Of a DNA stretch of 64,000 bases, positions 9,553 through 18,697 are shown in pieces (the stretch's first letter is position 1; each line of letters starts with the position of its first letter). The stretch is taken from the NCBI GenBank assembly GCA_030374805.1, contig JARGSG010000231.1, positions 186,001-250,000 of the forward strand, given 5' to 3'. The notes below the pieces were generated by a model. The model saw nothing but the letters and a program-made list of their open reading frames with translations, ran no database searches and was not told the DNA's origin. The DNA comes from Gracilaria gracilis (lineage: Eukaryota > Rhodophyta > Florideophyceae > Gracilariales > Gracilariaceae). The translations under genes were made by a program, and so were the position numbers.

Positions 9553-9873
9553 TGCGCTGAAGCGCACCAGCCACTTGCGCGCCAGAGGCGAACAGCGATT
9601 CTTCATCGTTTTTCCACGTGGCCACGTATGCATCGAATGTACGAATGGCGGCGGTGCTGTCGCTGTCAGGAGAGCCGATTTGGAGGGGACAGTCTCTGCG
9701 TGAACCAGACGCTGTGAAGCGAAACCAGTGCGGGCGGGGACGCGACGTCATTCGTTTTGCTGAGCGTGTCTTGAGCGAACGCGACAGGCGGAATTGGATA
9801 GTCGTGCGCCACGCCACCCTCACCTTCTTTCCCCCAGTTTCGAGCGCGCTTTGTGGCGCGATTGTTTCTCATC

Positions 9874-11754
9874 ATGCGCGTGTTCGTGCGCTTCTTCGTG
9901 GCGTTTGCGTTCGCTTCTTGTGCTTGCGCGTTTTACTTGCCCGGCATTGCGCCCACCGAGTATGAAGAGGCCGCGCCTATGACCATTCTGGCCAACAAAC
10001 TGGTGTCCACCAAGAATGTGGTGCCGTACGATTACTACACCCTGCCAGTTTGCGCCCCCAAAGATCCGAAGAAAAGTCGTCGCTTATCTTTGGGTCAGGT
10101 GCTCATGGGAGAGCGCGCCGAGTCCACTACCTACGACATTTCGATGCGACTCGATGAGAGTTGTAAGGTGCTGTGCACTAAGGACTACGATGCGAAGGAC
10201 ATCAAGCTCCTCTCTGATCGCATCACAGATGATTACAATGTCCGCCTTAATCTCGACAATCTTCCTGTAATTGTTAGAGGCACTAATGATCTCAATGAGG
10301 ACGTCTTTCAACTTGGATATCCTATCGGCCAGAAGGAAGGAAAGACCCCGTGCTTGTTCAATCACCTCAAGTTCACAATCCAGTACCACAAGCCTACTGG
10401 TCCCATCTACAACACTAACAGTGAGGTTTTCCGCGTCGTCGGCTTTGAGGTACAACCCATGTCTGTCGATCACAAAAAGGATGGTGACGGTCAGATTACC
10501 ACTTGTCCTGTCAACGGCACCACAAGTCCTGCCTGCCTCAGAGGCGGTACTGCCTCCGTCACCTACACATATGACGTCGAGTTCAAGGAATCTACCTTGC
10601 AATGGGCCACACGCTGGGATCCTTTGCTCAAAGCAAATCCGGAACTCAAGCAGATTCAATGGTTCTCTATCATTAACTCTCTCATGATTTCTCTCTTCCT
10701 TACTGCAATGGTTGCCATGATTCTGCTGAGAACCGTTTACCTCGATTTCGCGCGATACAATAACATTGATGACGAGGAAGAGATTCAAGAAGAATCTGGA
10801 TGGAAGCTCATTCATGGTGACGTTTTCCGTCCCCCAACGCTCAGTGGCCTCTTGTCTGTCTTGGTTGGCTCCGGTGCCCAGATGCTTGCTATGACCGGCG
10901 TCACTCTTGTATTCGCCCTACTTGGTTTCTTATCGCCTTCGTTCCGAGGCGGTTTGCTCACCACTATGTTGTCTCTGTGGGTTCTATCCAGCGCGATTTG
11001 TGGGTATTACTCAGCGCGTATTTACTCCGGTCTTGGTGGCACTAACAAGAAGAGTGTCACTCTGGGTTCAGCGTTCTTGTTTTCGGGATCCGCCTTTGCG
11101 GTATTCTTCGTTCTGAACTTTTTACTGTGGGTTAGTGGCTCTACGGGTGCTGTGCCGTTCACCACGTTGTTGCTTATTTTGGTCATGTGGTTTGGTATAT
11201 CTGTTCCGCTGAATGTTATCGGCGCGTTCGTCGGTTACAAGCAAAAGGCTTATGAATTCCCGGTGCGTACCAATCAAATACCGCGTGAGATCCCCAATTC
11301 ATCCACCTTCTCCAATTTCTTGTTTGGACTTTTCTCCGGAATATTGCCGTTCGGTGTGGTTTTCATGGAACTGGTTTTCATTCTGAACAGCATCTGGCTC
11401 AATGAGATCTTTTATTTCTTTGGCTTCCTCGGAGCTGTATTCCTTATTCTACTTGTCACCTGCGCAGAAGTGAGCATTGTGCTCACATACTTGCAACTAT
11501 CTAAGGAGTCATACCATTGGTGGTGGCCAGCTTTCATCTCCACGGCCTCGTCTGGTTTGTATGTGTTTGGGTACAGTCTGGTGTTCCTTTTCTCACAGCG
11601 AGGGCTAGAAGGTATTCATGTAGTAAGCACTCTGGTATACGCCGGGTATATGCTACTGGGGTCCCTTATGTTCGCACTGGGGACAGGATGTGTAGGCTTT
11701 TTGTCGTCATTTGCGTTTGTGAGAAAGATCTATTCAAGCGTACATATCGATTAG
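9874..11754 (+). CDS. TM9SF: TM9SF nonaspanin, copy 1
   Basis: Transmembrane-9 superfamily protein of Golgi and endosomes, about 626 residues, the usual family length. The frame extends upstream to a GTG, but the first ATG (9874, MRVFVRFFVAFAF) starts a good signal peptide that ends before the hallmark FYLPGIAP. The luminal domain includes LGQVLMGER, FEVQP, and RWDPLLK just before TM1. The cytosolic loop has GWKLIHGDVFRPP, followed by eight further hydrophobic segments with SGSTGAVPFTT and FGISVPL. The family's C-terminal KxD COPI-binding signal is altered to HID. It sits in tandem, 619 bases upstream of copy 2. Confidence 0.96.
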   Translation: MRVFVRFFVAFAFASCACAFYLPGIAPTEYEEAAPMTILANKLVSTKNVVPYDYYTLPVCAPKDPKKSRRLSLGQVLMGERAESTTYDISMRLDESCKVLCTKDYDAKDIKLLSDRITDDYNVRLNLDNLPVIVRGTNDLNEDVFQLGYPIGQKEGKTPCLFNHLKFTIQYHKPTGPIYNTNSEVFRVVGFEVQPMSVDHKKDGDGQITTCPVNGTTSPACLRGGTASVTYTYDVEFKESTLQWATRWDPLLKANPELKQIQWFSIINSLMISLFLTAMVAMILLRTVYLDFARYNNIDDEEEIQEESGWKLIHGDVFRPPTLSGLLSVLVGSGAQMLAMTGVTLVFALLGFLSPSFRGGLLTTMLSLWVLSSAICGYYSARIYSGLGGTNKKSVTLGSAFLFSGSAFAVFFVLNFLLWVSGSTGAVPFTTLLLILVMWFGISVPLNVIGAFVGYKQKAYEFPVRTNQIPREIPNSSTFSNFLFGLFSGILPFGVVFMELVFILNSIWLNEIFYFFGFLGAVFLILLVTCAEVSIVLTYLQLSKESYHWWWPAFISTASSGLYVFGYSLVFLFSQRGLEGIHVVSTLVYAGYMLLGSLMFALGTGCVGFLSSFAFVRKIYSSVHID

Positions 11755-12373
11755 GGCTGAGATTTTAACTTTTGCTAGGTTTGTGAGCGGGGTGTGGCGT
11801 AGTACATATTGTGGGACTCACTACGAATTGCTTGTAATGTAAACTTCTTTGAGCGAGTGCAGGCGGGATGGCAACGGATTGGGGGTCACCAAACGCTGAT
11901 TCTGTTGCGCGCTCAAAATCAGCACTTTCGGTGCCACCACAACTGTCCGTCAGATGCGGCCCGTGTACAACGGTATCACGGAGAGTAGTCCAATTCGCCC
12001 ATCGGGGCGACATCTTCGAACACGTCCGCAGTGGCACGGTGATCATTGCCTCCAATGTCGTCGACGGGAGCGCCACAGGCTGTGTCGGGCCGCCGTCGAC
12101 GTTTGGAGCTGGCCTTTGGTGTCTGAAAATGATGATTAAGTACAAGCTCGCGCGTGCTGTTTTGCGGGACGGGGTACGACAGCCGTGAGTGTTTCACCAC
12201 TGGGTCTCTGCAGCTCTGTACAGTATCGGCACACACGACTGGATGCACACGACGCCCCGTTCACCATTTGTACCTGACACCGCAAGAGATCTGCCGTCCG
12301 GGCGCGGTCTGTCTGACTGCCTTCATCGTTCGTCGCTGCCACTGTTCCCCTCCATTTTCTTCACTGTCCAAAA
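11755..12373. promoter_or_regulatory. Spacer between tandem TM9SF genes
   Basis: 619 bases with no gene. GTACAACGGTA at 11964-11974 matches the recurring AACGGTA element. The last 60 bases before the ATG at 12374 are pyrimidine-rich. Confidence 0.4.
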
Positions 12374-14317
12374 ATGAAGCCCGCACCACGTTTCCCCCTG
12401 CTCCTCGCGCTTGCTCTCGTCCTTCTTACCTCCCCCGAACTGACTGCCGCCGCACTGCTTCCTGGACTTTCTGCCAATGACTTCACCCAAAACGAGCTGC
12501 TCAACATCTTTGCCAACAAAATGGTCTCTCATCAGAACCGCATTCCTTTCGACTACTTCACACTTCCCTTCTGCGCTCCCACGGCCGAGCGTCAGCGCGC
12601 ACTCAAAACATCAAGAGATCCTGGTGTTCTTGGTATTGGACAAATTCTGCAAGGTGAGCGATCGCGTCTTGTACCATACGACGTTCGTCTCCTCGAAGAT
12701 GTGTCCTGCGCACAAGTTTGCACGGCAGACTTCTCCCTGCCGGAGGTTAACCTTCTTGTATCACGAATTTCAAAGAATTATCGAGTGCGACTTACTCTTG
12801 ATGAATTACCGGTTGTGGTCAGAAGAGACAAAACATACACTCTTGGTTATCCACTAGGAGAAACCGCCAAGAATGGAGACATTCATGTCATCAATCATCT
12901 AAGTTTCAGAATCATGTACCACATTCCTGATGAGTATGAATCACTCGCCACCGCGGCATACAAGCGCAACAACAAAGTGTATAGAATTGTTGGGTTTGAA
13001 GTCTCGCCTGCGTCAGTGGCAAGTGGCGAATGCCCTTCCGGCGGCGACACAGAACCGTTTGTCATACCATCAGACAGGAAGAAGCGAACAAGCACCAAAA
13101 TACCGTTTACCTACAGTGTGCGGTTTGTTGAAAGCAGCGTAAGATGGACGACTCGTTTTGACACCTTGCTCAAGGTCTCAAGTGAACGACAGAAAATGCA
13201 GGTGTTTGCCATAAGCAATTCCATTATGATGGCCCTAGCACTTACTGCTTCCTTGGCGGTCGTTTTGTTCCGAACGCTCCGACGCGATTGCGCACGATTC
13301 GGACTAACTGCTAGTGACCTCATCGACGATTTCAACGACGATTTTGACAATGACGTCGGTTGGAGAATGCTGCGTGGTGATGTGTTCCGTTCACCTGTAG
13401 CTGCTGGTATGCTCTCTGTTCTCTGCGGTTCCGGTGCACAGCTTTTCGTCGTTACGTTTGTCACACTTTTATTCGCCCTTTTGGGCGTCGTGAGCCCCCA
13501 CCGACGTGGAGACCTGATAACTGGTCTACTAGTTATCTGGGTTGTATCAAGTGGATTTGGGGGATATGTAGCTGCTAGACTGCATAAGGCAATGGGTGGA
13601 ATGCGATGGAAGACTGTGACTTTCGGTGTGGCTCTTGTGCTTCCCGGTATAGTGTTCTCCACCTTCTTTGTCGTTAATCTGTTCTTGTGGATGATGGGAT
13701 CATCTGGCGCTGCCCCGTTCTTCACGATTTTCGTCCTCTTGTTCTTATGGCTTGGTGTTTCTGTTCCATTAGCATTTGCTGGTACATACGCAGGATATCA
13801 GCGAAAGGTTTATGACTTTCCTGTTCGTACAAATCAGATCCCTCGACCGATTCCTGTACAGCCATCGTATCTTAAGGCACCGTACGTTCACTTGCTGTCA
13901 GGAATTTTGCCATTTGGTGTTGTGTGTATTGAACTTCGGGTGATTCTTAACTCAGTGTATTTAGACGAGTTCTATCACTTCTTCGGGTTTCTCATCGCAG
14001 TATTCACGCTTCTGGCGATCACATGCGCAGAGGTTAGCGTGGTAGTCGTGTTCGTCAAGCTTAGCAACTCCGACTATGGATGGTGGTGGAACAGCTGGTT
14101 TGCGTCTTCTACATCTGGGGCCTACGTTTTCTTGTATAGCATGTATTATTTGCTCACTAGTCCGGGGGCTGATCCGAAGAACGTTGTATCGAATTTCCTG
14201 TTCATAGCTTACTCGATCATTACTTCGCTCTGCTTCTCACTGCTGACAGGCACGATTGGTTTCATGTCATCGCTTGCATTTGTACGACGGATATACAGCG
14301 ACTCTATCGATGACTAG
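12374..14317 (+). CDS. TM9SF: TM9SF nonaspanin, copy 2
   Basis: 647 residues from the ATG at 12374, with a signal peptide ending in LTAAALLPGL. Here the usual FYLPG is LLPGL. It has the family landmarks LGIGQILQGER, VGFEVSP, RFDTLLK before TM1, GWRMLRGDVFRSP in the loop, SSGAAPFFT, and a nine-span hydrophobic pattern. It is clearly more diverged than copies 1 and 3. The C-terminus is YSDSIDD, so the KxD Golgi-retention signal is missing, and sorting may differ from canonical family members. An acidic insert (DLIDDFNDDFDND) precedes the conserved loop motif. Expression level and cargo are unknown. Confidence 0.95.
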   Translation: MKPAPRFPLLLALALVLLTSPELTAAALLPGLSANDFTQNELLNIFANKMVSHQNRIPFDYFTLPFCAPTAERQRALKTSRDPGVLGIGQILQGERSRLVPYDVRLLEDVSCAQVCTADFSLPEVNLLVSRISKNYRVRLTLDELPVVVRRDKTYTLGYPLGETAKNGDIHVINHLSFRIMYHIPDEYESLATAAYKRNNKVYRIVGFEVSPASVASGECPSGGDTEPFVIPSDRKKRTSTKIPFTYSVRFVESSVRWTTRFDTLLKVSSERQKMQVFAISNSIMMALALTASLAVVLFRTLRRDCARFGLTASDLIDDFNDDFDNDVGWRMLRGDVFRSPVAAGMLSVLCGSGAQLFVVTFVTLLFALLGVVSPHRRGDLITGLLVIWVVSSGFGGYVAARLHKAMGGMRWKTVTFGVALVLPGIVFSTFFVVNLFLWMMGSSGAAPFFTIFVLLFLWLGVSVPLAFAGTYAGYQRKVYDFPVRTNQIPRPIPVQPSYLKAPYVHLLSGILPFGVVCIELRVILNSVYLDEFYHFFGFLIAVFTLLAITCAEVSVVVVFVKLSNSDYGWWWNSWFASSTSGAYVFLYSMYYLLTSPGADPKNVVSNFLFIAYSIITSLCFSLLTGTIGFMSSLAFVRRIYSDSIDD

Positions 14318-15450
14318 TTGACTAACGAATATGGTATGAGTTACGGAATACAAGGAATTGATATCGAATTGTCTGGGAGCTGCCAGCCGTGGAGATCAGC
14401 AAGGCTTGTTCCACTATTCATCTATTCTAGAATTGTCGAAATCGGATTGGTTCTTCCAATTCAAACTATGGAGGACGAATAGTGGTTTCGCAGGGGGTGA
14501 ACTAATTCGACACAACATGATAACCACAGTGATGACACCGAAATGGTAATAATGTTGTGAATGCGCAGATCGGAAGCCGTACAGGCGTTTCTCGGTTGTA
14601 AGTTTGCTCCCTCCAAGAAATACTGTGCTGATAATTGTTTGGAAGGGAATTCGTTTCAGGAGCGGCAAGAAATATGGTGCATGAGTTTGTGTCATGGCAA
14701 CAAATATCCGCGGCGTGAGATACGTGAATGCATGGGATTGGTTCTTGAGTTTTAACGACGAAGGAACCGCGTTTGGTAGTTGGTTTCTACAAGTGGGGTT
14801 AGAACAACTGCGCATCAAGCTACTGGTTCGGAAGAGCAAGCCCTTTAGAGACAAATGCATGATCAAGTAAATTTTCCCTCACATAACGTGATGCCGCACA
14901 GGGTAGTGAACATCACAGAGAAGTTCTTGCTATCTTCGTGTTGCTGCGCGTAGACGAGTGAAGAGAGCGTCAAGTGATGCTGGGGCTTCGGTATTCCTGC
15001 TCATGCGCTTAGAGTGAAGCTTCGCATTGTAATGCATGCAAGAACACGTAATGGCTGCCCTACTGTGACATGGGAAGCGAATGTACTTGTTCGCGAAAGG
15101 TTCATTTCGTTCATCTTGAGCGTTTCTTTTTGCGCCTGTGACGGTCGTGCATCTACCAGGGAAGCAGAGTGGTAGGCAGAGCATAATATGCTTTGCTTAC
15201 TACATATTATGATATGACGACAAAATACAAGAGCATCGCGCAACAACGAAGGTACAACTCGAAGCACATCTACTAGCATGAAGTTGAGGTCGAATTACAA
15301 ACAAATGGCGAGTAGGAGTTGGATTGTATTAAGCACCTTCATTGCGACAAGCAGCTATGTAACTCAGTTTGCAAGCCTTCAGAACGTATTCTTGTGGTTT
15401 AGTTAGATAAGAAGCTCTGCTCTCTTTTACCCACCGATATTCGAGGTCCC
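14318..15450. other. Convergent intergenic region, no gene seen
   Basis: 1.1 kb between the 3' ends of TM9SF copy 2 and the lipocalin-like gene. Open frames are short and lack recognisable features. Confidence 0.5.
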
Positions 15451-16167
15451 TTAAAAGGGCGGTGCGAACATTGAGGGATCAAATTCAGTGAAGCCGGACG
15501 GGTCGAAAAAGTAATTACAACGGCCGTGGTCAACTTTCTGAAAGTCGACGTTAACATCATAACCCCGACACTTCAACACCAACTTCATCAAATACAGAAT
15601 CAATTCTCTCGCATACAGCGTTCTAGAAAGAAGATAGAATCCAGGCGAGTTACCAACACCAGGTACATTACCACACTGATAAACGGCCGCGGCTATGTAA
15701 CCGATTCCAGGGAATCCCAACAACGCCGCCACGCTGTATTGCCCAGGATTGAAGACATCTCTTGGTGCATTGGGAAATGACACAGACAACTTTCCAGAAG
15801 CGGTTGTGTTTGGTCTTTGGGAAGCTACGGCACGAACGCAGGATGGAATGCCACCCGGTCTTCTCACGGCGCAGTTCAAAACGTCTATATTTCCTTCAGC
15901 GTTTAGGGTGTAGTTGGCAGTTGTGCATGGATCAGAGGAAAATTGCTTGGCACTTCCTGATACATAGGTCAGAAACCATGTGCCTGTGTACAGGGGGCGG
16001 TCGACTGGAACCACTGGCGGGTCGACACAGAATGGGTCCGACGGTGGGTTTTTCTCAACCGGCGAACATGTTTCCGGGATGTTTGGGTTTTCGGGAGTGA
16101 GTGAGAAGGCGTAGATGCTTGGGACAAAGAGCAACGAGACCAGTATACCAACCTTCATCTTGGGCAT
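15451..16167 (-). CDS. Secreted lipocalin-like protein
   Basis: 238 residues. A signal peptide (MKVGILVSLLFVPSIYA) is followed by a Pro-rich spacer and a lipocalin/apolipoprotein-D-like barrel: YTGTWFLTY carries the GxW signature of strand A, then TANYTLNAEGNIDVLNC, SGKLSVSF and YIAAAVYQCG follow in the expected strand order. Several Cys could form disulphides. The C-terminus holds LILYLMKLVLKCRGYDV, a likely helix packing on the barrel. The likely job is binding a small hydrophobic molecule in the secretory pathway or outside the cell. The ligand is unknown. Start: the first ATG (MPKMKVG). The second Met at residue 4 is equally possible. Confidence 0.7.
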   Translation of the reverse strand: MPKMKVGILVSLLFVPSIYAFSLTPENPNIPETCSPVEKNPPSDPFCVDPPVVPVDRPLYTGTWFLTYVSGSAKQFSSDPCTTANYTLNAEGNIDVLNCAVRRPGGIPSCVRAVASQRPNTTASGKLSVSFPNAPRDVFNPGQYSVAALLGFPGIGYIAAAVYQCGNVPGVGNSPGFYLLSRTLYARELILYLMKLVLKCRGYDVNVDFQKVDHGRCNYFFDPSGFTEFDPSMFAPPF

Positions 16168-16916
16168 TCGAGGCTGACGGGAAAATATCGTTACTTGTTC
16201 TTGGAGGAAAAGGGCTTGGCTACTTATACTTGCATGTCACAGGTGGTACTCCCTAGACTGTCCTTCCGTACAGGCCATCCCGAATCACATCGTCTACAAC
16301 GGACGAGATGATGGCATGATTCTCACCAGGTATATCGAGATAAGTCGTTGGAAATGGGCCACGGTCGAATACGAGCCACAAACCTGTTTATGTCGTTTGT
16401 AAAGTGATTTGTGTACGCGTTGGGCACATTCTTGTAGATGAGGCATCAACACACGTGAAGAACGAAGGAACGTTCCGAATGGCTTGGGAATGAATTAAGC
16501 AGAAATGAGCGTTGTACGCTGAGAGCGTTGGGTCACCCAACGCTCTTGGGTGTCGGTTCGTTATTCATTGTAAGTTGTATTGAAGTGGTGATTGGCGGAA
16601 CATGAAGATCTGGTGGCTGTGCTTCAGCGTCTTAGTGAATCTTGAAATGTTCGTTGCCGTTTTATCTCGTGTGCTGAAACCTTTCATTGTCGTGTACCAA
16701 GTTGGTACCAACGGTACTGTACCAGTATCCAAACTTTACCAACGGTACAACGGTCACACAAAATTGCTCCGAGCCAACGTGTAAGGTCTGAGCTCAAGGC
16801 TGAATATATCAAGTGAAGCAAGTTGACTTCAGCAAAAGCGGATCTTTCTAACATGTTTACAAGATCCCAGGTCATCTAAATGGTTCTATAACTGCGAATC
16901 CGAATAGAGTCTTGGC
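16168..16916. other. Upstream region of the lipocalin-like gene
   Basis: 750 bases without a supported gene. It includes an inverted pair near 16527-16551 (GAGAGCGTTGGG then CCCAACGCTC), a hairpin with an almost no-spacer loop, and the regulatory-like cluster at 16691-16757. Confidence 0.5.
16691..16757. promoter_or_regulatory. Dense AACGGTA / palindrome cluster
   Basis: GTACCAAGTTGGTAC (a 15-base interrupted palindrome), ACCAACGGTAC, TACCAACGGTAC and ACAACGGT occur within 67 bases. The first two elements repeat what is seen at 9481-9552 upstream of TM9SF copy 1. It is a candidate MYB-type binding cluster. Confidence 0.45.
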
Positions 16917-17459
16917 CTAGTCTGCAACATGCACGCTTTGCTCCTGCTTTAAGAGTTCATAGATCAAAAGATGAGGCGAGTCTGGAGGCACATCCGGCGT
17001 TTCGCTCCACTCATCCGAACTTAGAAGTTCCATATCCGGGTAGGGCAGGTATGCAACAGGCCCGCTACAATCCTCCTCCTGCATTCGTTCCTCTTCTGTG
17101 ATTCTTTCGTACAGCTGATCATACTTGTCTTCCACGCGAGTCAACTTTCGCTTCAGCTGCTTAACCTTTCTATTGGAGCGATTTGCCTCGGTTCTCGCCT
17201 TGCGCAGCTTATCTTGAAGTTGTTCTATTTTCACGACTGCTGCCTTTTTTGCCTCGTCGGAATGCAACGAACTGCAGTACTTGTGGAGTGACGTCGTCTC
17301 TTGTAACAAGGCCTGAAGGGCATCTCGTGCTTCACATAACTCGGATCGGTTGACTTGCTCTCCATCAAAGTCTTCCAGAAGTCGATTCTTGTCTGCCAAA
17401 ACGTTCTCAGCGAATCGACAAGCTTCGAAGAACAGTTCGCTTTCCATACGATAGCTCAT
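16917..17459 (-). CDS. Coiled-coil protein, unknown role
   Basis: 180 residues. From about residue 40 to 130 it is strongly heptad-like and charged (EARDALQALLQET; IEQLQDKLRKARTEANRSNR; KVKQLKRKLTRVEDKYDQLY), predicting a long coiled coil. The last 50 residues are acidic and Ser/Pro-rich (LSSDEWSETPDVPPDSPH) with no motif I recognise. Start: ATG at 17459 (MSYRMES). A cytoskeletal or scaffold role would fit but is not shown. It lies about 1.2 kb beyond the 3' end of the NB-ARC/WD40 gene on the same strand. Confidence 0.65.
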   Translation of the reverse strand: MSYRMESELFFEACRFAENVLADKNRLLEDFDGEQVNRSELCEARDALQALLQETTSLHKYCSSLHSDEAKKAAVVKIEQLQDKLRKARTEANRSNRKVKQLKRKLTRVEDKYDQLYERITEEERMQEEDCSGPVAYLPYPDMELLSSDEWSETPDVPPDSPHLLIYELLKQEQSVHVAD

Positions 17460-18697
17460 TTGTGGAGATTATGAGTTTCGTAGATGCTGAACGGGCACAA
17501 GTTGTGAATATGACTTGATAAGGTGAAGCGAGAGGTCAAGAAAGCGCTAGATAGTCCGCGGCGAAGACTTCAGTGAATTGTGCTGCGGAGCGGAGGTTGG
17601 AGAAATACTTTAACCGGTGAGAGATACGAGGATTGAAGGTTGAGGCTTGGTTTGTAAAGAATAGTGGGGGAACATGAAGGAGTGATTACCACTGCTACCG
17701 CGCCTTAAGTACGCATTCGACAACATGCCGAGAGGCTCCACAGGCCCTCAACGTTCCTCGTAGTACACTGCGTCTACCCCGTTTGGCTTGACCAAGGGAG
17801 AACACAACCGCAAGTGTGCCCAGCGCCACATGTGACGTGGCATGGCCCAACATTAAGCTGCTACAACTGGAAACTCAACTCAAACAGGGACTTTGCGCAC
17901 ACGGCGTGCAGCGCGCAGCGAGCAAAGCTTGAATGCGGCTTGTAGAATTTCGTGCTGGAGGTGGATGCTGACTTGTCCGGTGAATGTTGTAGTGTGGGAG
18001 ATAATGCTGCATATGATGTGAAAGCTGTGGCGGTGCACATAGCTTGTTGAGTGACAGAAGTAGATGGGCCCCAAGGTGGTGAATTGCTCTGCGGTGTTGA
18101 GTTTTATTGAACTGCGTGCTGCAACGAGACGATTGCAGCACGTAGGCTGCCATTGGGTCAATTGGTGAACGCAGAGTGAGGAGTGCGACAGGCGAGCATC
18201 GGGAAGGTCACGTCTCGACGCCGTAGGCCTTCGTCGGTCGAGTGGATGTGGCGGAGGAAGGCGCAAGACAACAGTACCGACACCCAAGTTACCTGCACAC
18301 CAACCAGCCGACGTTCTACTATACTCATGGACTTGAATTGTTTTGACACGGTGGTGGAACCAATTCAAGTCCATGAGGATCAATTCACGGCACTTTCCAA
18401 CTCTCTTTGAATACAGCTCTCTCCTCTCTCTCCTCGAAAAAGAGCCTGATAACGGTAGAGCCGCATTCTTCAAGCGTAGGAACATAAATAAAGTGTGCCC
18501 ACAACTGAATTCGATTCCTTCGTCGTTGTTTGTACTAAACGTACCACCCTTGTGGTGCTGCAGATGAGCTGCATAAGCCCTTTCTGTGAGATATATAATG
18601 CTTTTGGGCCGATTCTTGTGTTGAAGGACGTGTATCGATCCGACAGGAATGACGGATACGTGCCTTTCGCATTCTAACTACGTCAACCCTCTCACTT
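17460..18697. other. Intergenic, no supported gene
   Basis: 1.2 kb between two minus-strand genes. A 201-codon minus-strand frame (17880-18485) crosses it but reads through a perfect inverted repeat and has a composition unlike the neighbours. Confidence 0.45.
18324..18377. repeat. Perfect 17-bp inverted repeat with 20-bp loop
   Basis: CTCATGGACTTGAATTG (18324-18340) and its exact reverse complement CAATTCAAGTCCATGAG (18361-18377) flank 20 bases. It would form a strong hairpin in RNA or cruciform DNA. Confidence 0.9.

Noticed and set aside
10084..10815. 243-codon minus-strand frame inside TM9SF copy 1
   Set aside because: It is a shadow of a confidently assigned gene on the other strand.
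13111..13725. 204-codon minus-strand frame inside TM9SF copy 2
   Set aside because: Shadow of the TM9SF coding frame.
17880..18485. 201-codon minus-strand frame
   Set aside because: It runs through a perfect inverted repeat, has no motifs and its composition differs from real genes nearby.
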